Source: Pseudorhodobacter sp. MZDSW-24AT (lineage in GTDB: Bacteria; Pseudomonadota; Alphaproteobacteria; Rhodobacterales; Rhodobacteraceae). Taken from it: DNA of 64,000 nucleotides. A program made the translations under genes and the position numbers. The notes below the pieces were generated by a model. It was not told where the DNA came from, did no database searches, and was given only the letters and a program-made list of their open reading frames with translations. The stretch lies in contig NZ_PGOI01000013.1 of the NCBI RefSeq assembly GCF_002794355.1, positions 185,908 through 249,907 on the forward strand, read 5' to 3'. Shown here piece after piece: positions 26,844 through 36,874 of this stretch. The stretch's first letter is position 1. Every line of letters starts with the position of its first letter.

Positions 26844-28964
26844 ATGCCCGATACGGCGATCGATTCCGCACGCCTGCTGCGCAGCCCAAACTGGTATCGC
26901 GGAGCAACCCGATGGACGCAGTTGACCTTGGCCGAAGATGATCCAGTCAAGTTCGATGTGGATGAGTGGATAGACGTCTTCCGGCGCACCGGATCGAACG
27001 CGGCCTGCCTGAGCGCGGGCGGCTATGTTGCCTATTATCCAACAAAGGTGCCCTATCACTATCGCAGCAAGTGGCTGGGCGACAGCGACCCCTTTGGGGC
27101 GCTGGTAGACGGCGCGCGCGCCCTCGATATGCATGTAATGGCACGGGTCGATCCGCACGCGATTCATGATGATGCCGCAACCGCCCATCCAGAGTGGGTA
27201 GCGGTGGATGCCGCAGGCAATCCGCGTCGACACTGGGCCTATCCGGATGTCTGGGTGACCTGCGCTTATGGGGACTACAACACGCAATACATGCCGGAAA
27301 TCGTGCGCGAAATCGTGCGCGACTACGATGTGGACGCCGTTTTTGCCAATCGCTGGCAAGGGCATGGCATCTGTTATTGTGAGAGTTGCGCCAAAAAGTT
27401 TCGTGACGCATCTGGCTATAATCTGCCACAGGCAAGCGACCCTGCCGATGCGGGCTGGCGCGCCTGGGTGGCATGGCGGCGCGAACGCTTGACGACGATG
27501 GTTGTGGATTGGGATCGGGCGGTGCAGGCGATCCGGCCAAATGCGAGTTTCATCCCCAATATGGGGGGGGCGTCGCTGATGGAGTTCGACCTTGCAACGA
27601 TCGAGGCGCATTGCCCCTTTCTTGTCGTCGACCATCAGGGCCGCCACGGGTTGGAGCCGATGTGGATGGCCGGGCGCAATGCCAAGCGTATCCGTGCGAC
27701 CTTCCGCGACCGGCCCGTGGTGCTTATCACCTCCGTCGGCCCAGAAGAACCGGTCCACCGCTGGAAAGATTCTGTCACCACCGGACCAGAGATGACCAGC
27801 TGGATCGCCGACGGTGCCGCACATGGCATGCTGCCGTGGTTTACCAAATTCAACGGGGTGATCCCCGATCCGCGCTGGATATCACCTGTCGCGGATGGCT
27901 TTGATCTGCATGCAAAGATCGAAGCTGCATTGACGGCGACGGAACCCGCCTGTGAGATTGCCATTCTGGATGCGACCACCACCCTGCGCTTGCACGATTG
28001 GCAAAAGCGCGATGCAGCCGAAGCGGATGAAAAGGGCTTCGGTCACGCATTGATCGAGGCAGGGCTCGCGTTTGAATTCGTCTCCGACCACGCGATGACG
28101 GCCGCGATGCTGGACCGGTTCCGGGTGCTCATCCTCCCCAACGCGCGATGCCTGTCTGATGCGCAATGCGCGCTGATCTCCGATTGGGTCAAACGCGGGG
28201 GCAGTCTGGTTGTCGCCGGGGAAAGCGCACTTGCCACCGAAGAGGGCGTTGCGCGCGATGAATGCGGGCTGGCCGACGTGTTGGGCACCCGGCTGACTGC
28301 CGCGCCACGCGGCCCGGTGAAAAACACCTATGTCGAGCTATCCGGAACCCATCCGCTCAATGCGGGTTACAACGGGGCGCAGCGGATCATCGGCGGCCTG
28401 CGGCTTGTCTCTGTCGCCGCCGAAGCCGGCACCGAGACACCTTTTCTCACAGTGCCGGATTTTCCTGACCTGCCGATGGAAGAGGTCTATCCACGCCTTG
28501 CAGCCACCGATCCGGCAGCCGTCACGCGCGAAACAGAGGCGGGCGGGCGCACCGTGCATATCCCTTGGAATATCGGTGCCACGTTCTGGGAGGTGCTGGC
28601 GCAGGATCATCAGCGACTGATTGAAAACGCGGTGCGCTGGGCGCTGAACGGTCCGTCGATGGTCGAGGTGACGGGGCCGGGCGTGCTGGATATTGCGGTG
28701 CGGACGGCACCGGGTGCCTGTCTGGTCACGCTGGTCAACCTGACCAATCCGATGATGTGGAAAGCCCCGATCCGCAACATCTATCCGGTTGGTGCGCACG
28801 AGGTGTCTATCGCCGTGCCCGATGGGATCACGGCCGCATCGGCGCAGTTGCCCATCTCGGGAAAACAAGCAAAGGTTGAGCTGCGCGAGGGGCGTGCCAT
28901 TGTCACTGTACCCGGCATTGAAATCCTCGAAGCCGTATATCTGACATGGAAGGAACCCGGCTGA
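26844..28964 (+). CDS. glycoside hydrolase-like protein (GHL6-type barrel plus beta-galactosidase trimerisation domain)
   Basis: 706-aa cytoplasmic protein without signal peptide. Residues about 10-390 look like a TIM-barrel of the hypothetical glycosyl hydrolase 6 type (ARVDPHAIHDDAA; HPEWVAVDAAGNP; GICYCESCAKKFRDASGY). Residues about 410-560 resemble the class-I-GAT-like trimerisation domain of GH42 enzymes (FRVLILPNARCLSDAQ; WVKRGGSLVVAGES), with a small beta domain at the end. The family has no firmly established activity known to me. Sits between binding protein and permease in a sugar operon, so it probably hydrolyses the imported glycoside. Confidence 0.8.
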   Translation: MPDTAIDSARLLRSPNWYRGATRWTQLTLAEDDPVKFDVDEWIDVFRRTGSNAACLSAGGYVAYYPTKVPYHYRSKWLGDSDPFGALVDGARALDMHVMARVDPHAIHDDAATAHPEWVAVDAAGNPRRHWAYPDVWVTCAYGDYNTQYMPEIVREIVRDYDVDAVFANRWQGHGICYCESCAKKFRDASGYNLPQASDPADAGWRAWVAWRRERLTTMVVDWDRAVQAIRPNASFIPNMGGASLMEFDLATIEAHCPFLVVDHQGRHGLEPMWMAGRNAKRIRATFRDRPVVLITSVGPEEPVHRWKDSVTTGPEMTSWIADGAAHGMLPWFTKFNGVIPDPRWISPVADGFDLHAKIEAALTATEPACEIAILDATTTLRLHDWQKRDAAEADEKGFGHALIEAGLAFEFVSDHAMTAAMLDRFRVLILPNARCLSDAQCALISDWVKRGGSLVVAGESALATEEGVARDECGLADVLGTRLTAAPRGPVKNTYVELSGTHPLNAGYNGAQRIIGGLRLVSVAAEAGTETPFLTVPDFPDLPMEEVYPRLAATDPAAVTRETEAGGRTVHIPWNIGATFWEVLAQDHQRLIENAVRWALNGPSMVEVTGPGVLDIAVRTAPGACLVTLVNLTNPMMWKAPIRNIYPVGAHEVSIAVPDGITAASAQLPISGKQAKVELREGRAIVTVPGIEILEAVYLTWKEPG

Positions 28965-29950
28965 TGTGGGTCTATGTCGTCAAACGCATCTTTCTGATGA
29001 TCCCGACCTTGTTTGGCATCTCGTTGATTTCGTTCTTCATCATCCAGTTGCCACCGGGAGATTATCTGACGTCTCTGCTCGCCTCGATGTCAGACAGCGG
29101 GCAAACCATCGACCCTGCCGAAATCGCCCGGATGCGCGCGACCTATGGTTTGGATGATCCGATGGTTGTCCAATACTTCAAATGGATCAGCGGGATCGTG
29201 CTACGTGGCGACTTTGGCTATTCCTTTGAATGGGGCCGCCCAGTCAGCGATTTGATCTGGGATCGCATGGGGTCCACGCTATCGATCTCGCTCGCGGCAC
29301 TGGTCTTTGTCTGGGCGGTATCGCTGCCCATCGGCATCTATTCGGCGGTGCACCGGCATTCTGTCGGCGACCATGTGGCGACCTTCTTCGGCTTCCTCGG
29401 CCTTGCCATCCCGAACTTCATTCTGGCGCTGACACTTATGTATGTCAGCTACAAGTACTTTGGCCAAAGCGTCGGCGGCTTGTTCTCGCCCGAATACATC
29501 GGCGCAGACTGGACCTGGGGCCGAGTGTGGGATCTGTTCATGCACCTGTGGATTCCGATCGTCGTGATCGGCACATCAGGCACCGCTGCACTGATCCGCA
29601 TCCTGCGCGCCAACCTGACCGACGAATTGTCCAAGCCCTATGTGGTCACCGCACGGGCAAAGGGGCTGTCAGAGTTCAACGTGGTGATGCGCTATCCGGT
29701 GCGCATCGCGCTCAATCCCTTTGTCTCGGCCATTGGATGGGTTCTGCCCAACCTTATTTCCGGCGTCACCATTACCGCCATCGTGCTGAACTTGCCGACT
29801 GCGGGACCGCTTCTGCTGCGGGCACTGGTCAGTCAGGACATGTATCTGGCGGGCAGTTTTATCCTGTTGATGGGCGTGCTGACCCTGATCGGCATGCTGA
29901 TCTCCGATGTTTTGCTGGCCCTCCTTGACCCACGGATACGCTTCACATGA
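28964..29950 (+). CDS. ABC transporter permease, DppB/OppB type
   Basis: 328-aa inner-membrane permease. The N-terminal YVVKRIFLMIPTLFGISLISF is the usual OppB opening, PPGDYLTSL follows, and the ATPase-contacting EAA loop is around VVTARAKGLSEFNVVMRYPVR. About six membrane segments. The ATG shares one base with the preceding stop. Forms the transmembrane channel together with the next gene. Confidence 0.92.
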   Translation: MWVYVVKRIFLMIPTLFGISLISFFIIQLPPGDYLTSLLASMSDSGQTIDPAEIARMRATYGLDDPMVVQYFKWISGIVLRGDFGYSFEWGRPVSDLIWDRMGSTLSISLAALVFVWAVSLPIGIYSAVHRHSVGDHVATFFGFLGLAIPNFILALTLMYVSYKYFGQSVGGLFSPEYIGADWTWGRVWDLFMHLWIPIVVIGTSGTAALIRILRANLTDELSKPYVVTARAKGLSEFNVVMRYPVRIALNPFVSAIGWVLPNLISGVTITAIVLNLPTAGPLLLRALVSQDMYLAGSFILLMGVLTLIGMLISDVLLALLDPRIRFT

Positions 29951-31149
29951 CGCATCTCGATTACCCGTCCACTGCGCTGCCTGATGATGGCCCTCATGGC
30001 AGCGAAGAGCGTGGCCCCGCCATAAGCCCGCTTCGACCGGGGATGGACCCGGGCAAGATCGCCGTCTCGTCGCAGTGGACCCTCATCTGGCAGAAGTTCT
30101 TCTCAAACAAGGTGGCCGTTGCTGCCGGGGTCGTGGTGCTTTTTTTCTATTTCATCGGCCTCTTCGCCGAGTTTCTGGCGCCAACGTCCCCGTCGCTGGC
30201 GCAACCCCGTTTCACCTATGCGCCCCCGCAAAGCCTTTCCTTCTTTGTCACCGACGCGGATGGTGGCTGGACGTGGCAACCACATGTAAAGGGCTACACC
30301 ACCACGGTGGACCCTGCATCTTTGCGCCGTGCCTTCGCCATCGACGAAAATTCAGTCATTCCCGTCGGTTTCTTTGTCGAAGGAACCCCCTATCGCTTCT
30401 GGGGCCTGATCGAGATGAAGACCCATCTTTTCGGCCCGCTTGACCCGTCGCAACCCATGAACCTTCTGGGCACCGACAGTCTGGGCCGTGACCTTCTCAG
30501 CCGATTGATCCACGGCACCCGAATCTCGATGTCGATTGGTCTCATCGGCGTGGTGTCCAGCCTCGTCATCGGCGTCGTCCTAGGGGCGTTGTCCGGGTAT
30601 TTCGGCGGCTGGACCGATCTGGTGATCCAACGCATTATCGAGGTGATCAGCGCCATGCCGACCATCCCGCTCTGGCTTGGGCTTGCGGCAGCGGTTCCGA
30701 TCGTGTGGTCGCCCATCACCGTATACTTCGTCGTGACGCTGATTGTGTCGTTGCTAGCGTGGACAGGGCTTGCGCGTGAAGTGCGGGGGAGGTTTCTGGC
30801 GCTGCGCGGGGAGGATTTCGTCACCGCTGCCATTCTGGACGGATCAGGTCGGGCGCGGGTGATCTTTCGCCACATCCTGCCTTTGCTGACCTCGCACATC
30901 TTGGCGGTGGTCACGCTGGCGATCCCGACAATGATCGTGGCCGAGACAGCGCTGTCGTTTCTCGGGATCGGCCTGAAGGCACCCGTCGTCAGCTGGGGCG
31001 TTTTGCTGCAAGACGCGCAGAACATCCGCACCGTTGCGACAGCGCCGTGGCTTTTGATCTGGCCCGCTGGAGCGGTGGTGATCACCGTGCTGGCCTTCAA
31101 CTTCCTTGGGGATGGGATGCGTGATGCCGCAGACCCGTATGAGACATGA
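29947..31149 (+). CDS. ABC transporter permease, DppC/OppC type, with long periplasmic insert
   Basis: 400-aa permease partner. After the first membrane helix (about 57-75) comes an unusually long periplasmic stretch (about 80-165) before the NLLGTDSLGRDLLSRLIHG motif typical of OppC. The EAA loop is around FVTAAILDGSGRARVIFRHILP. About 100 residues longer than E. coli OppC, as in the oligosaccharide-type relatives with large periplasmic loops. ATGA-coupled on both sides. Confidence 0.92.
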   Translation: MTHLDYPSTALPDDGPHGSEERGPAISPLRPGMDPGKIAVSSQWTLIWQKFFSNKVAVAAGVVVLFFYFIGLFAEFLAPTSPSLAQPRFTYAPPQSLSFFVTDADGGWTWQPHVKGYTTTVDPASLRRAFAIDENSVIPVGFFVEGTPYRFWGLIEMKTHLFGPLDPSQPMNLLGTDSLGRDLLSRLIHGTRISMSIGLIGVVSSLVIGVVLGALSGYFGGWTDLVIQRIIEVISAMPTIPLWLGLAAAVPIVWSPITVYFVVTLIVSLLAWTGLAREVRGRFLALRGEDFVTAAILDGSGRARVIFRHILPLLTSHILAVVTLAIPTMIVAETALSFLGIGLKAPVVSWGVLLQDAQNIRTVATAPWLLIWPAGAVVITVLAFNFLGDGMRDAADPYET

Positions 31150-32915
31150 ACATGCCCATGACCACACAAACCCCTTCCGCAACAGCTCTGGCGAAGCCTA
31201 CGCGCGCCCAGCATGACGATCTGGTAAGCGCAGCGGCCTCGGCACCCGTCTTGTCTGTGCGCGGGCTAAGCATTGACTTTCACCTGCGCACCCATGTGCT
31301 GCACGCCGTCCGCGACGTAAGCTTTGATCTTTTCTCTGGCCAGACGCTGTGTCTGGTGGGGGAAAGTGGATCTGGAAAGTCCGTCACCGCGCGCGCCCTG
31401 CTGCGGCTGATCGATCCGCAGGCCAAGGTGTCGGGGGGCAGTATCACCCTGCAGGGGCCTGACGGGGAGCTACGGCTGGACACACTGGCGCCCAACGGGC
31501 GCGAGATTCGGGCCGTACGTGGCGGACGGATCGGCCTGATCTTTCAAGAGCCGATGTCCTCACTCTCTCCCGTGCACACCATAGGATCACAAATCGTCGA
31601 GGCGCTGCTGTTGCACCGCAAGATGACCAAGGCCGAGGCGAAGGCAGAAACGGTCAAACTTTTGCGGCAGGTCGAAATTGCCAATCCAGAACAGATGGCC
31701 GACCGTTACACGTTCGAGTTTTCCGGGGGTATGCGGCAGCGCGCAATGATTGCGATGGCTCTCGCCTGCAAACCCGACATCCTCATCGCGGACGAGCCGA
31801 CCACGGCGCTTGATGTAACGACGCAAGCCGAGATCATGGATCTGATCGCCCGGTTGCAACGCGAAACTGGCATGGCAATGCTGATGATCACCCATGACCT
31901 TGGGCTTGTGGCCGAGGTGGCCGACTCCGTCGCTGTGATGCGCTGGGGGCGCGTGGTGGAACAGGGGCCGGTGGATGCGATCTTTCATGCACCGCACCAT
32001 CCCTATACCCGGAAACTGCTTTCCGCGACCCTGCGTCTGGATACAGCCGCCAAACGCACAGCCCCCGCAACCACTGGCCAGCCGCTTTTGTCAGTGCGAG
32101 GCCTTTGCAAAGGGTTTGGAACAACGAACTGGCGCGGCCAGCAGACCTTTGCCATCAAGGCGGTCGACGACGTAAGTCTTGACCTCTGGCCCGGTGAAAA
32201 CCTCGGCATCGTCGGCGAAAGTGGCTCGGGCAAGACGACCTTGGGGCGCATGCTCTTGCGCATCATTGAACCTTCGAACGGCAGCATCCTGTGGCAAGGC
32301 AATGGGCAGGCAGCCGAAGTGACAAAGATGCAGCGCCCCGAACTGGCGCAGTATCGCTCTGCCGTCCGGCTGGTATTTCAAGACCCCTTCGCCTCCCTCA
32401 ACCCGCGCATGACAGTTAAGCAGGTGATCGCCGATCCGCTGATCGTCGCGGGCGCCCTGAAAGGGGCGGCGCTGGAAGCGCGAGTAGGTGACTTGCTGGA
32501 GTTGGTCGGATTGGAACGGTCGGCGATGGAGCGCTATCCGCACGCCTTTTCCGGCGGCCAGCGTCAGCGCATCGGGATCGCGCGAGCGCTTGCGCTTGAT
32601 CCACGCGTTATCATCGCGGATGAGGCGACCTCGGCTCTCGACGTGTCGATCCGCGCGCAAGTGCTTGATCTGCTTCTTGATCTGCAAAAGCGCCTCGACC
32701 TCAGCTTTGTGTTCATCGCGCATGACATTTCGGTTGTCCGGTACTTTTGTGACCGTGTCGTCGTGATGCACAAGGGGCGGATCGTCGAGACCGGCCCTGC
32801 CGAACAGATCTGCACTCGGCCCGCCGAACCCTACACCCAAAGTCTGATTTCTGCCGTTCCGAACCCGGATCCGCGCAACCGCCGGATGCTGCACCGAACG
32901 CGGTTCGGCGCCTGA
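31146..32915 (+). CDS. ABC transporter ATP-binding protein, fused OppD-OppF type
   Basis: 589-aa protein with two complete nucleotide-binding domains. Domain 1: Walker A GESGSGKS, signature FSGGMRQR, Walker B LIADEPTTALD. Domain 2: Walker A GESGSGKTT, signature FSGGQRQR, Walker B VIIADEATSALD. Each is followed by the oligopeptide-type C-terminal extension, although the first is short. It energises the two permeases. Coupled to the preceding gene by ATGA. Confidence 0.94.
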   Translation: MNMPMTTQTPSATALAKPTRAQHDDLVSAAASAPVLSVRGLSIDFHLRTHVLHAVRDVSFDLFSGQTLCLVGESGSGKSVTARALLRLIDPQAKVSGGSITLQGPDGELRLDTLAPNGREIRAVRGGRIGLIFQEPMSSLSPVHTIGSQIVEALLLHRKMTKAEAKAETVKLLRQVEIANPEQMADRYTFEFSGGMRQRAMIAMALACKPDILIADEPTTALDVTTQAEIMDLIARLQRETGMAMLMITHDLGLVAEVADSVAVMRWGRVVEQGPVDAIFHAPHHPYTRKLLSATLRLDTAAKRTAPATTGQPLLSVRGLCKGFGTTNWRGQQTFAIKAVDDVSLDLWPGENLGIVGESGSGKTTLGRMLLRIIEPSNGSILWQGNGQAAEVTKMQRPELAQYRSAVRLVFQDPFASLNPRMTVKQVIADPLIVAGALKGAALEARVGDLLELVGLERSAMERYPHAFSGGQRQRIGIARALALDPRVIIADEATSALDVSIRAQVLDLLLDLQKRLDLSFVFIAHDISVVRYFCDRVVVMHKGRIVETGPAEQICTRPAEPYTQSLISAVPNPDPRNRRMLHRTRFGA

Positions 32916-32935
32916 CCTGTCTCTGAGAGGACGTG

Positions 32936-33721
32936 ATGACAAAGTTCTGTGCCAATCTGTCGATGCTCTATGCCGAACTGCCGTTTCTGGACCGATTTGC
33001 CGCCGCTGCGGTCGACGGGTTCAAGGGCGTTGAATACATCGGGCCATATGACCACCCAGCCGCAGACATCGCCACCATTCTCAAACGCGAGAATCTGACT
33101 CAAGTCTTGTTTAATCTGCCCTGTGGCGACTGGGCCGGCGGAGAGCGGGGTATTTTGTGCTTGCCTGACCGTCGTGCCGAATTTCGCGACGGGGTGGATA
33201 CGGCGCTGCAGTATGCAATGGCACTGGGCTGCCATCAGATCAACTGCCTGACCGGCATCGCACCTGCAGAAGTTGCCCCGGCCGATCTTGATGCGACCAT
33301 GATCGAAAATCTGTCTTATGCAGCCCCCCGGATGGCGGCCGCAGGAGTGCGGCTCTTGCTGGAACCTGTCAACTCACGCGACATTCCGGGGTTTCACTGT
33401 GCGACGGTGGATCATGCCTTGCGCATCATTGATGCGGTGGGCCATCCGAACCTGTGGCTGCAATATGATTTCTATCATGCGCAGATTATGCAGGGCGATC
33501 TTATCCCCACTTTTGAACGCCATCACCATCGCATCGCCCATGTGCAGATCGCGGATCACCCGGGCCGGCACGAACCGGGAACGGGTGAGATCAACCACGG
33601 CTATGTGCTTGGTCGCCTCGACGGCCTTGGCTACGAGGGCTGGGTCGGCTGTGAATACAAGCCAAAGGCGGGCACCTCGGAAGGGCTCGGCTGGATGAAA
33701 ACGCTGGGAGGCCGCGCATGA
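32936..33721 (+). CDS. hydroxypyruvate isomerase-like TIM-barrel protein
   Basis: 261-aa sugar-phosphate-isomerase-fold protein of the Hyi/OtnI group: CANLSMLYAELPFLDRF opening, NLPCGDWAGGERG, EPVNSRDIPGF and QYDFYHAQIMQGDL, GCEYKP at the end. Hyi converts hydroxypyruvate to tartronate semialdehyde; the OtnI branch isomerises 2-oxo-tetronate. The ATG at 32936 has AGAGG at good spacing; the GTG one codon upstream is too close. ATGA-coupled to a reductase suited to the next step. Confidence 0.88.
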   Translation: MTKFCANLSMLYAELPFLDRFAAAAVDGFKGVEYIGPYDHPAADIATILKRENLTQVLFNLPCGDWAGGERGILCLPDRRAEFRDGVDTALQYAMALGCHQINCLTGIAPAEVAPADLDATMIENLSYAAPRMAAAGVRLLLEPVNSRDIPGFHCATVDHALRIIDAVGHPNLWLQYDFYHAQIMQGDLIPTFERHHHRIAHVQIADHPGRHEPGTGEINHGYVLGRLDGLGYEGWVGCEYKPKAGTSEGLGWMKTLGGRA

Positions 33722-34590
33722 AGATCGGATTTATCGGCTTGGGCGTCATGGGGCGCCCCATGGCATTGCATCTCATCGCGGCTGGGCATGATGTCTTTTT
33801 GCACCGGGTAAAACCGGCGTCTCAAGCGCTGGTCGAGGCGGGAGGCACAGCCCTGAACAGCCCAGCAGAGGTCGCGGCAGCGGCCGAGGTGATCATCCTG
33901 ATGCTCCCTGACACACCGGATGTCGAAACAGTGCTGTTTGGCACTGAAGGCGTGGCCGGGGCGCTGCAGCCCGGTGCCTTGGTGATCGACATGAGCTCAA
34001 TCTCACCTGTGGCGACCAAGCAATTCGCTGGCAAGATTGAAGCGGCAGGGCACGACTGGCTCGACGCGCCGGTATCTGGCGGCGAAGCGGGGGCCAAGAC
34101 CGCCGCGCTCACCATCATGGCGGGTGGCACCCCTGCCGCCTTCGCCCGTGCGCTGCCCGTTATGCAGATTCTGGGCAAACGGATCACCCATATTGGCCCT
34201 GCGGGCGACGGACAGACCGCAAAGGTCTGCAACCAGATCATCGTCGGCCTCACCATTCAGGCGGTGGCCGAGGCGCTTACTCTGGCCGAATGGGCAGGAG
34301 CGGACCCGGCAAAGGTGCGCGAGGCGCTGCTTGGCGGTTTTGCCGACAGCACGATCCTCAAGGTTCATGGCGAGCGGATGATCGCAAAGACCTTTGATCC
34401 CGGGTTTCGCATCGCATTGCACCGCAAAGATATTGGCCTTGCTGTTGATGCCGCCCGCGCGCTTGACCTGGCCCTGCCCAACACCGCCATGATCCATCAA
34501 CTGATGTCCGCCGCCATCGGGCAGGGCGATGGCGATCTTGACCACTCCGCGCTGGTGCGAACCCTGCAAAGCTTCTCCCACAGCGCCTAA
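33718..34590 (+). CDS. 2-hydroxy-3-oxopropionate (tartronate semialdehyde) reductase-like protein
   Basis: 290-aa beta-hydroxyacid dehydrogenase. Cofactor motif GFIGLGVMGRPMA (4-16), substrate loop DAPVSGGEAGA (117-127) and the catalytic Lys169 in GQTAKVCNQ fit GarR/GlxR, which reduce tartronate semialdehyde to glycerate. Following the Hyi-like enzyme by ATGA, the pair forms a hydroxypyruvate-to-glycerate route. Substrate specificity within this superfamily cannot be fixed by sequence alone. Confidence 0.88.
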   Translation: MKIGFIGLGVMGRPMALHLIAAGHDVFLHRVKPASQALVEAGGTALNSPAEVAAAAEVIILMLPDTPDVETVLFGTEGVAGALQPGALVIDMSSISPVATKQFAGKIEAAGHDWLDAPVSGGEAGAKTAALTIMAGGTPAAFARALPVMQILGKRITHIGPAGDGQTAKVCNQIIVGLTIQAVAEALTLAEWAGADPAKVREALLGGFADSTILKVHGERMIAKTFDPGFRIALHRKDIGLAVDAARALDLALPNTAMIHQLMSAAIGQGDGDLDHSALVRTLQSFSHSA

Positions 34591-34668
34591 TCGGCCAACG
34601 CCGCCGATTGGCGGACATTCAACCCAAAGATCCAGAGCGTGCCCGTCAAAGGTGCCGAAAGGAATTCC

Positions 34669-36768
34669 ATGCCTATTCCCCAACCCCAGATCCCCTACGG
34701 CGCGGTGTATTTCCGCAAGTCAAACCCACCGCGAAAGGATTGGGCCCGCGATTATGGCGTAGCCGCATCCGATGGTCTCAACACCTTTCGGCACTGGTTC
34801 ATGTGGTCGGCGATCGAGCGGGCCCCGGGCCGGTTTGACTGGGACGATTGCGACCGCCAGCTTGATCTTGCTGCCGAACATGGCATGACGACCGTGATCG
34901 CAGAATTCACGATGGCAGCGCCCGACTGGCTGACCCGCAAACACGGCCATGCCCGGATGCGCACAGCCGACGGGCGGGCCATGGCGTCGCAGCTCAGCCC
35001 CTCCGTCGCGGTCGGAGGCTTTGGCGAAGGCTTGGGCGGGGCTGGGCCGATGACGCTCAACGCGCCCGAGGTGCATGAAGCCGTGATGGGCTTTCTGACC
35101 CGGCTGGCCGAACGCTATCGCGGCCATCCCGGCCTGATGGGCTATGACGTGAACAACGAAGTGAACTATCAGCCGGACTTTGACTTTTCTGATCCGACCG
35201 CGGCCGCTTTTCGGGTCTGGTTGCGCAAAAAGTACGGCAGTCTGGATGCGCTGGCAGAGGTTTGGCACCGCTATTCCTATGCCGAATGGGATGACATCAT
35301 GCCCCCCCGGCAAGTGCAGCCCTATGCCGAATGTCTCGATTGGTTGACTTTCCGCGAGGATAATTTCTACGGTCATGTTGACGACAAGATTGCGGCCATC
35401 CGCGCCGCGGACCCGCAGGCCAAGATCATCTCGCACGGAATTGCGGGGACTATAACGGCGCTGGCGGGCCATGGCTGCAATGACTGGCGCGCAGCCGAAC
35501 AGGTCGAGATTTACGGCTACACATGGATTGCGGCGCGCAAGGGCAACCAACCGTGGCGCAACTTTTATGCGGGCGATCTGGTGCGGGGGGCCGCGCGCGG
35601 AAAACCCTTTTGGCATGCCGAGCGTCAGGGGGGGCCGCTGTGGATGCAGCCCCAGGTTCTGGGCCGCGCCAAGGACGATGCGCGTGTGGCAACGCCCGAG
35701 GATATTTGCTTGTGGTCGCTCGCCTCTTTTGCAGCGGGGGCACGGGGAATGATGAACCTGCGCTATCGCCCCCTGTTGGACGGGCCGCTGTTTGGTGCTT
35801 TCGGAGCCTATGGCATGGACGGTGAGCGCACGCCAAGATCCGAGATGCAGGCGCAGATCGGGCGCTGGGCCAACGCGCCCGAGCAGGCCGGGTTGATGGC
35901 AGCCAAACCAGTGCGCGGGGAGATCGGCCTGCTGCTGATCCCCGAGGCACAACGCTTTGACCGGCTTTTGTCAGCCGAAGGCGGTTTCACCACCTATCAA
36001 AACGCGATGTGGGGCGCATATCGCGGTTTCTTCGATCTTGGCGTGCAGGCCGATTGGGTGCACTGCGATGACATCGACCAATATGATGTGCTTTATGCCC
36101 CCTACCCAATCTTGATCCCAGCCAATCTGGCTGAACGCCTAGCCGCATGGGTGGCCAACGGGGGCAAGCTGATTTCCGAGGCTTGTCCAGGCTATTTCGG
36201 AGACATGGGCCGCGTCGGTGTGAAGCAACCGCACAACGGCCTTGCTGCCGTGTTCGGCGTCGAGCAAGACGAGGTCGAGTTCATGCCCGACATCGCCGAC
36301 AGAATTGCGCTGACGCTGGACGGATCGGCGCTGCGCGGTGGCGGCTTTCTGCAGTCCTATCACCCGATTAACGCAACGGTGTTGGGCTCCTTTGACGACG
36401 GCCGCGTCGCCGTTACCACATCCACCCACGGCGCAGGCCGCACCTTGCTGATCGGGACGCATATTTCGGCGGGACATTTCCGCGATATAGAGGCGGGCAG
36501 CGAAGGGGCTGCCGCTTGGTTTGCAGCCTGCATGGCTTGGGCTGAACGCGCCCCAATCATCGAAACGGGCAATGCGGCTGTACAAGGCCGTCTTCATGCT
36601 GATGGCGAAAAGCGCTATCTGTGGCTCGTGAACCCGACGGACAAAACGCAGTTCATTTCGGCACGGATAAATGGAAAGCCGCTGACAGCGGAAGTAGTTT
36701 ATTGGGGCAGAGAGTCGCTGGCAGAAATTCCTGCTCAAAACGCGCTAATCATTGGGCTTTGTATATAA
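34669..36768 (+). CDS. beta-galactosidase, GH42 family
   Basis: 699-aa cytoplasmic glycoside hydrolase, normal length for GH42. Domain A is a TIM barrel (HWFMWSAIERAPGRFDWDD); the proton donor is Glu164 in DVNNEVNY and the nucleophile Glu318 in FWHAERQGGPLW. A class-I-GAT-like domain B follows from about 420 (YDVLYAPYPILIPANLA; WVANGGKLISEACPGYFGD), then a short beta domain. The Cys cluster that binds zinc in some GH42 enzymes is not evident. Last gene of the LacI-linked operon, 78 bp after the reductase. Releases terminal beta-linked galactose or a related sugar such as arabinopyranose. Confidence 0.92.
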   Translation: MPIPQPQIPYGAVYFRKSNPPRKDWARDYGVAASDGLNTFRHWFMWSAIERAPGRFDWDDCDRQLDLAAEHGMTTVIAEFTMAAPDWLTRKHGHARMRTADGRAMASQLSPSVAVGGFGEGLGGAGPMTLNAPEVHEAVMGFLTRLAERYRGHPGLMGYDVNNEVNYQPDFDFSDPTAAAFRVWLRKKYGSLDALAEVWHRYSYAEWDDIMPPRQVQPYAECLDWLTFREDNFYGHVDDKIAAIRAADPQAKIISHGIAGTITALAGHGCNDWRAAEQVEIYGYTWIAARKGNQPWRNFYAGDLVRGAARGKPFWHAERQGGPLWMQPQVLGRAKDDARVATPEDICLWSLASFAAGARGMMNLRYRPLLDGPLFGAFGAYGMDGERTPRSEMQAQIGRWANAPEQAGLMAAKPVRGEIGLLLIPEAQRFDRLLSAEGGFTTYQNAMWGAYRGFFDLGVQADWVHCDDIDQYDVLYAPYPILIPANLAERLAAWVANGGKLISEACPGYFGDMGRVGVKQPHNGLAAVFGVEQDEVEFMPDIADRIALTLDGSALRGGGFLQSYHPINATVLGSFDDGRVAVTTSTHGAGRTLLIGTHISAGHFRDIEAGSEGAAAWFAACMAWAERAPIIETGNAAVQGRLHADGEKRYLWLVNPTDKTQFISARINGKPLTAEVVYWGRESLAEIPAQNALIIGLCI

Positions 36769-36874
36769 CAGGACGCGATGATTATGACGAAGGTCCAATC
36801 GCCTGCACAATCTCGGCAATCCGCGTGGCTGTCGTCGTGCAGTCAAGGCGGGTTGTCACTCGGACCAAGCTAAT

